From positions 1 through 13,495 of the forward strand of contig JASLJW010000012.1 of NCBI GenBank assembly GCA_030747885.1: 13,495 nt of DNA, in the 5' to 3' direction. The notes under the pieces are model-generated. The model was given only the letters and a program-made list of their open reading frames with translations, had not been told where the DNA came from and ran no database searches. Each line of letters begins with the position of its first letter. Position 1 is the stretch's first letter. This document shows, piece by piece, positions 7,252 through 13,495 of this stretch. A program made the translations under genes and the position numbers. This DNA comes from Candidatus Thalassarchaeaceae archaeon (GTDB lineage Archaea; Thermoplasmatota; Poseidoniia; Poseidoniales; Thalassarchaeaceae).

Positions 7252-8546
7252 CACCGTATCCTTACGATACGTGCACTTACTTGTGGTGTCCCTGCTAGTT
7301 CATCATTTGCAGAAAAAGGAAGCCCCATCTGTTCTGATAGTAACAGATGAGCTGTTGACCAAGGGTGTTTACACCTCTCTCCTGCTTCTTGGCAAAATAT
7401 TCCTCTCGGAAGCAGGCTTGAATCCATCGATTTGGAATTATCAGGAGTCATTCTAACCCATGAATGCCCCCTTTTCTTGATGGAGTAACCGAGTCTGTTG
7501 ATCCCTATTTTCTTCGCTAATTTGGGGATGGCGCTTCGTGGTATTGCTCGAGGTATCAACAAAAATGCACTGTCGGAATCTGTCCAAATAGCACAAGGTC
7601 CAATATCTGCCCTTTCCATGGAATCAACTAGTTTTTCGATTCTAAATGCGATTTTATCCGGTGCACATCTTATTCTAGCCATTATCGAATTCCTATCGAC
7701 TGTCCCTGGTACTTGTGTACTGATTTCCAAGTGAGTGGAGGAAAAATTTACCACTTTTTTTGTTTGTTTCTTCCTTGGTTTGAATTTAATTTTTGGAATA
7801 GAAATTCCCCAACGAGGCATTCGAATGGATTGTTCATGTCTTGGAATGGCATTAATCCATTCTTTGAGGGGGGTCCTCAGTTTTTCCATTTCGATTATTG
7901 TACAAATCCATCCAGTTCCCCCATGAATGGTTCCTGGAAGACGTATGATCCTCCTTGTATCTGCTGTGACCAATGGATCAACCGGGTGCCCTGCCTGTAT
8001 CACCCTCTGTAGAAGTTCTTTACGTTCCGATTTGATGAAATCTTCTCTTTCTTTTGGATTTCCTATTGAAAATTTACTTCTATCTTCGTCTCTATAGAAT
8101 ATGTGGAATCCTTTACTACCAGAGAATGTAGCATGACTAAAGTGCAGTTTCTCCTCATTTTTGTCGATCCAATCCACTAAGTTAACTGCTGCCTTTCTGG
8201 CTGCTTCTAATCGTTGTTTAGAGAACGGTTCCATGTCTATGTCGAAAACGACGAGATGATCAAGTAGAATGGGGCTTGGCCTTTCTTTATCGCTTAATCT
8301 CGGCAAATCGATTGGGTCTAACCATTCAGATGTTGATACATAAATGTCGAGGGGGGCATCTTTTCTGAGTGCCTTAAGAAATGAATCATGGTTTTTGATC
8401 CTTCTTTTTGCAGTTATCCAACGCCCCTTTAACGTCCTCCATCTAAATTGATGCCGTCCAGGTTTCCCTAGCCACTCTAAATCGGGGGGATTGTTTGCAG
8501 CATACGTTTTCAGTGCCTCCTCGGTCCATTGTGGCCCTGCCCCCAT
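7251..8546 (-). CDS. DNA primase small subunit-like protein (archaeo-eukaryotic primase, divergent)
   Basis: Catalytic-type subunit of the archaeo-eukaryotic primase superfamily, which makes RNA or DNA primers at replication forks. It is 431 residues from ATG 8546, which has AAAGGA five bases upstream; a TTG at 8585 would add 13 residues and is less likely. Diagnostic motifs: VVFDID with metal-binding D102 and D104, FSGSKGFH (141-148), and DPLVTADTRRIIRLPGTIHG (190-209), where D196 matches the third catalytic aspartate. Two features are odd for PriS. No Cys/His cluster follows the first Asp pair, where archaeal PriS normally carries its zinc knuckle. And residues about 285-431 form an extra region with a late CQEAGERCKH (385-394) that could bind metal. 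It may be the lineage's main PriS in divergent form or a PriS-like paralogue; the window shows no priL partner. It is divergent from tpiA across an 80-bp gap. Confidence 0.8.
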   Translation of the reverse strand: MGAGPQWTEEALKTYAANNPPDLEWLGKPGRHQFRWRTLKGRWITAKRRIKNHDSFLKALRKDAPLDIYVSTSEWLDPIDLPRLSDKERPSPILLDHLVVFDIDMEPFSKQRLEAARKAAVNLVDWIDKNEEKLHFSHATFSGSKGFHIFYRDEDRSKFSIGNPKEREDFIKSERKELLQRVIQAGHPVDPLVTADTRRIIRLPGTIHGGTGWICTIIEMEKLRTPLKEWINAIPRHEQSIRMPRWGISIPKIKFKPRKKQTKKVVNFSSTHLEISTQVPGTVDRNSIMARIRCAPDKIAFRIEKLVDSMERADIGPCAIWTDSDSAFLLIPRAIPRSAIPKLAKKIGINRLGYSIKKRGHSWVRMTPDNSKSMDSSLLPRGIFCQEAGERCKHPWSTAHLLLSEQMGLPFSANDELAGTPQVSARIVRIR

Positions 8547-8551
8547 AGTTG

Positions 8552-8557
8552 TCCTTT
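8552..8557 (-). promoter_or_regulatory. Shine-Dalgarno deciding the primase start
   Basis: AAAGGA on the minus strand ends five bases before ATG 8546. The upstream in-frame TTG (8585) and GTG lack a comparable element, so the shorter protein is chosen. Confidence 0.5.
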
Positions 8558-8566
8558 GACTAGAGG

Positions 8567-8616
8567 CCACATGGATTAATCGCAAACGCCGGTGTTCTCA
8601 AAACAGAGTCATGTGG
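8567..8616. repeat. 7-bp inverted repeat flanking the divergent promoter region
   Basis: CCACATG (8567-8573) and CATGTGG (8610-8616) are inverted around the middle of the primase/tpiA intergenic gap, with a palindromic ATTAAT at 8575-8580 that could serve as a TATA-like element. It might be a shared operator, but a 7-bp match in an 80-bp gap can easily arise by chance. Confidence 0.25.
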
Positions 8617-8626
8617 TAGAGTGGTC

Positions 8627-9289
8627 ATGGAGCCCCTAGTAGTGGTCAACCACAAGACCTACGAGACAGCGCAAGGAGATGCTGCATTATCCCTAGCAAA
8701 AGCGATTTTTGCAGCACAACGTTCTGGTATCCAAATGGTATCGGTAGTTTCTGCATTTGATCTTAGTTCAGTTGCCAAGAATGTATCTGGGCTTAGCGTT
8801 TGGACCCAACATCTGGATCCAGTTGGTTTTGGCTCCAATACAGGTCATCTTTCACCATCAACGGCAATATCCAATGGCGCTACAGGCACAATTCTCAATC
8901 ATTCTGAGTGTAGGGTTTCGTTCGAACATGTTCGTGCGGTGTTAGAAATGCTCCCAAATGATTTCACAACATGTGTTTGTGCAGCCACAGTAGATGAGGC
9001 CGCGGCTCTTGCCGCTCTAAATCCCGATTTCATTGCAATTGAGCCACCTGAATTGATTGGAGGAGATATTAGTGTCACGACAGCTGACCCAGGAATAGTT
9101 TCTGGAACTGTAGTTGCAGTACATGCAGTAAATCCAGAAGTTAGAGTTCTATGTGGTGCTGGAGTCAAGACTGGTGAAGATGTTGCAGTGGCGCTCAAAT
9201 TAGGCGCCCATGGAGTATTGTTGGCTAGTGGTGTCACAAAAGCTGAAGATCCTACTGCGGTATTGCAAGATTTAACTTCATCACTTTAG
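8627..9289 (+). CDS. tpiA: Triosephosphate isomerase, archaeal type
   Basis: Interconverts dihydroxyacetone phosphate and glyceraldehyde-3-phosphate in glycolysis and gluconeogenesis; cytosolic TIM barrel. It is 220 residues, matching the short archaeal family rather than the roughly 250-residue bacterial enzyme. Catalytic residues are visible: N8 and K10 in VVVNHKTYE, H92 in LNHSE, and E139 in AIEPPELIG. The phosphate-binding end shows GAGV (177-180) and GVLLASGVTKAEDP (196-209). ATG 8627 is taken as the start; a GTG two codons earlier (8621) is equally in frame, and no strong Shine-Dalgarno separates them. The gene stands alone, divergent from the primase-like gene and convergent with the FG-GAP gene, so it likely has its own promoter. 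Identification is firm. Confidence 0.95.
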   Translation: MEPLVVVNHKTYETAQGDAALSLAKAIFAAQRSGIQMVSVVSAFDLSSVAKNVSGLSVWTQHLDPVGFGSNTGHLSPSTAISNGATGTILNHSECRVSFEHVRAVLEMLPNDFTTCVCAATVDEAAALAALNPDFIAIEPPELIGGDISVTTADPGIVSGTVVAVHAVNPEVRVLCGAGVKTGEDVAVALKLGAHGVLLASGVTKAEDPTAVLQDLTSSL

Positions 9290-9310
9290 ATGATTTTCAG
9301 GAATAATATC

Positions 9311-10918
9311 TTAGAAAATCCCATCATTGTTTGTTCCTAGATATGAACTCCAAGAAATAGAGGTAGGTGCGTCTACGCCTAAAGACCATAGAATAATGCT
9401 GCAACTGGGTCCTGAATAGCCAGTAGTATCTGTAGTGATAAGTTCTAAAACACCATCTCCATCAATATCTGATAAAGTCGGCGTTCCAATACTCATTCCC
9501 TCCCTATGGGCTAATAGTACATGAGTCATTGAGCAAGAATCTAGTATCTCGATATCGTGATAGAATGGCATAACTCCATTATTTTCAAACATCTCACCAC
9601 CGCTTCTGATCATTATTATCTCATCTCTGCCATCTCCATTCATATCTGCAGCAAGAGGACTCGTAAATCCGGAATGAGTGGAATCATTTTTCCAAAGTAC
9701 TTCTCCTGAATTACCATCAATCATCAAACTTGTTGATGCCGAATAATCTGGAAAGGTACCAATAACAAAATGGACAAAGATATCAGGAATTGCATCGTCA
9801 GTAAAATATCCAATTGCGGGGGATGCATATGACTCAATATCGACAGAATTGCCATCAAATGCATGTTCACTAACTTCTATTGTCCAAACAATGGTATGAT
9901 TCCTACCATCAATTGCTATTACTCTGCCATCAAATGTTGGTGCAACAATATCTAGAATACCGTCATGAGTAATGTCTACAATTACTGGGGGAGCCATTAC
10001 TCCCTTTTCTACTCCTTCTTTTGACTGAGTTAGCATTATTGAATTAGAAATATCTCCGGCTTCAATGTCTTGAATTGAAGTCGACCAAAGACTTCCGCTA
10101 AATGTTTCTCCACCAGTGCCAAAGAGAACTTCTGTTTCCATCTCTGGGTGTGGTTGGAATACTATTGGTGACATGTATGTTTCTTTATCATCAGGGGTTG
10201 AAGCATAAGAAAGAATTTCACCAGTTGCACCTGAAATAATCATCATGAAACCATTTGAACGAGATTCTCCAGGTCCTTTAGAAGGATCTCCTCCATTAGA
10301 AGTTAGCCAGTCATCTACACCGTCTCCATTTCTGTCGGGGATAAATTGTCCAGTATAGAATTGAAACCATTCAGATGTTGACAAATCATTCCCTTGGTTT
10401 GCATCATCAAATGTCCAGATTTTTTCACCAGTTATTCCATCTATTGCTAGAAGTTGATGGCTCCTACCACCAAGGATTACATCTTCTTGACCATCTTTAT
10501 TCAAATCCTTGAATTGAGCTGTTGCAAATAGTTCAGCATTTGTATTTGCTTGCCATAGAGGTGATCCATTTACTCCATCTAAAGCAATTACTGCTCCAAT
10601 TTCTTGTTCTTCAATCCCCATTCCGTTTACAATATCAAGTACCCCATCATTATTCAAATCAACAAGATTGGGGGAAGAGAAAATTCTGAACGAACCGTTC
10701 GCATTCCATAGTTCAGTTAGATTAGGGGAGATATACGGCTCAGAAGGTTCACAAATATGTGTTAGAGCACATTCTGTTCCTTCAGGACAAGGAGGCGAAG
10801 GAGGTACGGGAATATCTGGGAAAAACCGTTCCTTTGAATCTAATACTGGCTCAGGAGCCATTGCAATAATCAATATCGCAATAATCGAAACAACCAGCCA
10901 TGCTGCCTCACTTCTCAT
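9311..10918 (-). CDS. Secreted or anchored FG-GAP/VCBS-type beta-propeller protein
   Basis: 535 residues. The N-terminus MRSEAAWLVVSIIAILIIAM is a signal peptide or uncleaved anchor (hydrophobic about 7-20). A proline-rich segment with three cysteines follows (C44, C50, C56). The body is a propeller with repeated calcium-binding loops of the DxNxDGxxD type: 87-95, 138-146, 195-203, 315-323, 425-433 and 484-492, plus a degenerate copy near 373-380. Interspersed phrases such as IALDGVNGSPLWQ, LAIDGITGEKIWTF and MIDGNSGEVLWK are PQQ-like blade signatures. This combination suits a cell-surface adhesion or substrate-binding role, as proposed for such proteins in marine archaea; no catalytic motif is seen. 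It lies 57 bp downstream of the 777-residue membrane protein on the same strand and converges on tpiA with a 21-bp gap. Fold assignment is firm, function is not. Confidence 0.85.
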   Translation of the reverse strand: MRSEAAWLVVSIIAILIIAMAPEPVLDSKERFFPDIPVPPSPPCPEGTECALTHICEPSEPYISPNLTELWNANGSFRIFSSPNLVDLNNDGVLDIVNGMGIEEQEIGAVIALDGVNGSPLWQANTNAELFATAQFKDLNKDGQEDVILGGRSHQLLAIDGITGEKIWTFDDANQGNDLSTSEWFQFYTGQFIPDRNGDGVDDWLTSNGGDPSKGPGESRSNGFMMIISGATGEILSYASTPDDKETYMSPIVFQPHPEMETEVLFGTGGETFSGSLWSTSIQDIEAGDISNSIMLTQSKEGVEKGVMAPPVIVDITHDGILDIVAPTFDGRVIAIDGRNHTIVWTIEVSEHAFDGNSVDIESYASPAIGYFTDDAIPDIFVHFVIGTFPDYSASTSLMIDGNSGEVLWKNDSTHSGFTSPLAADMNGDGRDEIIMIRSGGEMFENNGVMPFYHDIEILDSCSMTHVLLAHREGMSIGTPTLSDIDGDGVLELITTDTTGYSGPSCSIILWSLGVDAPTSISWSSYLGTNNDGIF

Positions 10919-10965
10919 ACTAGTGCGTCACACTATCGGCCTTTATCCATGTCCCTATTTTTCCC

Positions 10966-10970
10966 ATATA
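10966..10970 (-). promoter_or_regulatory. Possible TATA element upstream of the FG-GAP gene
   Basis: CCTATATGGG on the minus strand lies about 50 bases before ATG 10918, inside the 57-bp gap after the upstream stop. An archaeal start site about 25 bases downstream would leave a short leader. No Shine-Dalgarno is seen before the ATG. A single TATA-like hexamer is weak evidence. Confidence 0.3.
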
Positions 10971-10975
10971 GGTGT

Positions 10976-13309
10976 TCATCCTAAACGAGCAATTAGTTGT
11001 CCAAGTACCAAATATGCAAGCATCCAAACGCCTAGCAGTAGGGATGTCGCGCCCCATAGTCTAGGTCTAGCGCCAGCACTAAATCTCCCTAAAGTAACTG
11101 ATATGTTTCCTGCAATTCCTGCAATCGCTCTCAATAACAGGCCAACCAATCCTGCAATTAATAGATGAAAAACAAATGAACTCAAGCCAATTAGAATTCC
11201 AATTATCCCGGTCCAAATTGGAGAGGCCACAGTCTGTGGAATTAGTAATGGATATACAATCCATGAAATCCATGCAAACCAGAAGCCAATTGTAGCATCT
11301 TCCGAAAATGTTTCAGAATCCCTCCATTCCCGATAATTTTGAGGTAATTGTTGATGGATTTTCTTTGATATCCAATTTACTTCAAAGACCTCTCCATTAC
11401 GAAGCATTTGGATTGCACTTGAAATCATCCAACATGCTAGAATGATTTCCACATATGGCCAAATGCCCCCTCTTAGAGCAATAGAAAGGATAGATATTGG
11501 TACTACTAATGTCCCAAAACCAATGGCATTTGCTCCCATTGTGCCTAGGATTCCTGCTCCTGGAATCATCACTGTCTCTGGAGGTTCTATCCGATTTCTT
11601 GGAAGAGAAAGAAGAATGAGCGGTAAAATCGCTCCAGTTCCAATTAGAACTCCAAAGAATAGATCTATCGCACTTCTTCCAGAACCGACTCCTGCCGAAT
11701 CTACCATTTCAACAATCAAGTCACTGCCTACTGATCCGGGGACCCATTCCGAAACAAAACCGGCTTTATCAATAATTAACACAGAATCAGTTGCACCTGA
11801 TGGAAATTGGGAAGCAATCGCAGCATTCTTTTCATCCAACAATATTGGCCATGTCCCATTCACCATTGCAGCGTGTGCATCTATGTCAATCGCTCGAACA
11901 TCTTCTCCAGTAGCCAGTTGTGCAAATGCTATGGAATCGGTACGTTCCATGGCGTTAAGGAAATCTTTCCTTTGTTGCTCAGCATTAGGTGAATCAGTTT
12001 CAAAGATTCCTAGGACAAGTGCATCGTTACCTTTCAAAATGTCATTGATTCCATATGAATCACCTGAATGGCTGAGTAAATTGAATGCAGGAGCTGCTGC
12101 TTCATCTCTTATTTCTCCTACATCTATTGAGGGCATTGATGCTGCAGGAATCATTACTGCCAATCCCATCAAAAGGAGAATCAAGTAGGCTGGGAGAGGC
12201 AACGTTCCAATTCGTAGAGATGAACCTAACCACACTAGAGTTGTCAATGGAACTAGTGCAATCAGATATCCTACTCTTCCTAGCGATGTTGATGGTTCTT
12301 CGACAATGAATCGGTGCACGATAATTAAATGACAATCTTCGTTAGGATCTAAATCAGTTAAAGACATGCAAATATCGATCATATGTATTCCTGGTTCTAG
12401 TGTGCCATTAACTGACCAAACCCAAACAGTCTGATTACCTTCACCTATTCGAGTACTATGTGGCGTCTCAAAGTGGCTCAGTCGTTGTTCTTCTTGCCAA
12501 TTCCCGTGAACAGTTTCAGCCCATGTGTTGTATGTTCCTGCCACTTCAACAACAGTCTTGATTATGGTCTCATCACCCCAAACAGAACCTGGAATGAATT
12601 CTACTCTAGCGGCTCCATTTTTATCTACTCTAGATTCAAGAGAGGGTGTGAATAGAATTCCATCAAGTTCAATTCGAGTCGCAGCATCGTATCTATCGAA
12701 ATATAATCCTCCTGCAATTATACAATTATGCTCCACTGTAATTTCCATTGTTATCGAATCCCCTTGACTCAATGTGAAGTTGAGATTCCATGCTGATGTA
12801 GTGAATTCGAAAGGCGCAGTCCAATCGAATTCGAGTGCTTCACGATTTGTTTCATTTTGGAAGACCTCGGCACCTCCTGCAAGAACTCTCACAGTAAATT
12901 GAGTCTGAGCATCTGCAGGGGATCCAGGGAGAGGGTTAGTCAATCTACAGGTGCTCCCTTCAACATCTAAACCTGCGAAGATCCGAACAGTCATATTGCC
13001 CTCAAAACGGGTTGCGTGATCGACTGGCGGTGAATTAACGGTAATTAATTGACTACTCAATCTGTTAAAATCGATTTGTGGGGGCTCACCTGAATCAATG
13101 GGGTAAATGAGGTCCAGTGAAGTTTGATTATTCAAAAATAGATTATGTGATTCAGGATAGAAAATAGAGGTCCCTTCACTATCTGGAATCTCTTTAGAAG
13201 AAGGTTCACCTACTACCCCACTTGCACACAGTATTAGGAAAATCAAACAAGTCAAGAATCGAGACTTGACATGCCTGTGGCCCCGGTTCATACTCCGATG
13301 TGCAGTCAT
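10976..13309 (-). CDS. Multi-pass membrane protein with an extracytoplasmic thioredoxin-like domain lacking CxxC
   Basis: 777 residues. A signal peptide (hydrophobic 19-33, ending near GVVG) leads to an ectodomain of about 300 residues, rich in beta-type sequence, with N-glycosylation-like NxS/T sites and a few cysteines (C121, C196, C314, C326). Two membrane segments follow (about 345-363 and 371-390). Residues about 405-537 look like a TlpA/AhpC-type thioredoxin fold: PAFNLLSHSGDSYGINDIL, then VLGIFETDS, then GTWPILLDEKN and SVLIIDKAGFVSEW. Where CxxC should sit it has S440-P-N-A443, so it should be redox-dead. About six to eight further membrane segments fill 546-775. By topology the thioredoxin-like domain faces outside. 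DsbD also combines membrane and thioredoxin parts, but the domain order differs. Start could be ATG 13309 or ATG 13291; neither has a clear Shine-Dalgarno. It follows the DUF92-like gene by 28 bp, suggesting one operon. Function unknown. Confidence 0.75.
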   Translation of the reverse strand: MTAHRSMNRGHRHVKSRFLTCLIFLILCASGVVGEPSSKEIPDSEGTSIFYPESHNLFLNNQTSLDLIYPIDSGEPPQIDFNRLSSQLITVNSPPVDHATRFEGNMTVRIFAGLDVEGSTCRLTNPLPGSPADAQTQFTVRVLAGGAEVFQNETNREALEFDWTAPFEFTTSAWNLNFTLSQGDSITMEITVEHNCIIAGGLYFDRYDAATRIELDGILFTPSLESRVDKNGAARVEFIPGSVWGDETIIKTVVEVAGTYNTWAETVHGNWQEEQRLSHFETPHSTRIGEGNQTVWVWSVNGTLEPGIHMIDICMSLTDLDPNEDCHLIIVHRFIVEEPSTSLGRVGYLIALVPLTTLVWLGSSLRIGTLPLPAYLILLLMGLAVMIPAASMPSIDVGEIRDEAAAPAFNLLSHSGDSYGINDILKGNDALVLGIFETDSPNAEQQRKDFLNAMERTDSIAFAQLATGEDVRAIDIDAHAAMVNGTWPILLDEKNAAIASQFPSGATDSVLIIDKAGFVSEWVPGSVGSDLIVEMVDSAGVGSGRSAIDLFFGVLIGTGAILPLILLSLPRNRIEPPETVMIPGAGILGTMGANAIGFGTLVVPISILSIALRGGIWPYVEIILACWMISSAIQMLRNGEVFEVNWISKKIHQQLPQNYREWRDSETFSEDATIGFWFAWISWIVYPLLIPQTVASPIWTGIIGILIGLSSFVFHLLIAGLVGLLLRAIAGIAGNISVTLGRFSAGARPRLWGATSLLLGVWMLAYLVLGQLIARLG

Positions 13310-13337
13310 GGGTTGTTCAAACCGTCGCAGTATCGGG

Positions 13338-13495
13338 TCATACTAGGCCCAGTAATAGGTAAGTTGCACCTGCTCCAAATGCAATAGATGCAAGATTCAC
13401 TTGTCCTTTAGTCATTAGCCCCCTATTTTCTAACAATGCACCGAGAATTGAATCTACTTGACATCCAGTCCATCCCATTAGAGTGATTACGCAGA
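13338..13495 (-). CDS. C-terminus of a probable DUF92 (TMEM19/VTE6-like) membrane protein, cut by window edge
   Basis: A minus-strand reading frame enters at the right edge and stops with TGA at 13340-13338, giving 51 complete residues. Its sequence includes GCQVDSILGALLENRG, then LMTKGQVNLASIAFGAG and a hydrophobic end (TYLLLGLV). The 'DSxLGAxLEnrG...kxxVN' pattern is what I recall from the end of DUF92/TMEM19 integral membrane proteins; the plant member VTE6 is a phytyl-phosphate kinase. In archaea a role in isoprenoid-alcohol phosphate metabolism is plausible but inferred. Only the tail is visible, so identity is moderate. Confidence 0.6.
   Translation of the reverse strand, partial: CVITLMGWTGCQVDSILGALLENRGLMTKGQVNLASIAFGAGATYLLLGLV

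Noticed and set aside
10668..11168. 166-codon plus-strand frame spanning the gap between two minus-strand genes
   Set aside because: It overlaps both flanking genes antisense, shows no recognisable motif, and the gap between the minus-strand genes is explained by normal spacing.
11442..12188. 248-codon open frame on the plus strand
   Set aside because: Antisense shadow of the 777-residue membrane protein, with the biased composition expected of a mirrored hydrophobic gene.

Overview
The window looks like chromosomal DNA of a planktonic archaeon. The best guess is Marine Group II (Candidatus Poseidoniales, Thermoplasmatota) or a close relative. Four things point there: a short archaeal-type triosephosphate isomerase, a PriS-like archaeo-eukaryotic primase, an AN1-like zinc finger, and secreted FG-GAP proteins in moderately AT-rich, densely packed DNA. 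This lineage call is inferred from gene content and protein style, not from a marker search. No rRNA, recognisable tRNA, insertion sequence, integrase or CRISPR array is visible.

Layout. Positions 1-2065 (minus) hold sucC and sucD, the two subunits of succinate-CoA ligase. They overlap by one base and are translationally coupled; sucD runs off the left edge. Divergent from them (2172-6007, plus) are an NDP-sugar pyrophosphorylase with a left-handed beta-helix tail and a 933-residue SF2 helicase. The helicase converges, with no spacer, on a minus-strand gene (6008-7102) for a membrane protein that joins a DUF3592-like extracellular domain to a cytosolic AN1-like zinc finger. Upstream of that gene is a short intergenic block (about 7122-7217) of roughly 68% GC. 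It can form a perfect 11-bp hairpin, a hairpin-loop pseudoknot, a second stem-loop and a C(UUCG)G tetraloop on the minus strand. This is the best candidate here for an undescribed structured RNA or 5' leader element.

Next on minus (7251-8546) is a divergent PriS-like primase lacking the usual zinc knuckle and carrying an extra C-terminal region. It is divergent from tpiA (8627-9289, plus). The right third is all minus strand: a secreted FG-GAP beta-propeller protein (9311-10918), a 777-residue multi-pass protein with an extracytoplasmic thioredoxin-like domain that has lost both CxxC cysteines (10976-13309), and the C-terminus of a probable DUF92/TMEM19-family membrane protein (13338 to the right edge).

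Most genes are housekeeping: TCA cycle, glycolysis/gluconeogenesis, nucleotide-sugar synthesis and replication. They are interleaved with lineage-style surface and membrane proteins. No compact defence or biosynthetic cluster is evident. Intergenic gaps are all below 160 bp, so no gene-free stretch exceeds 300 bases.
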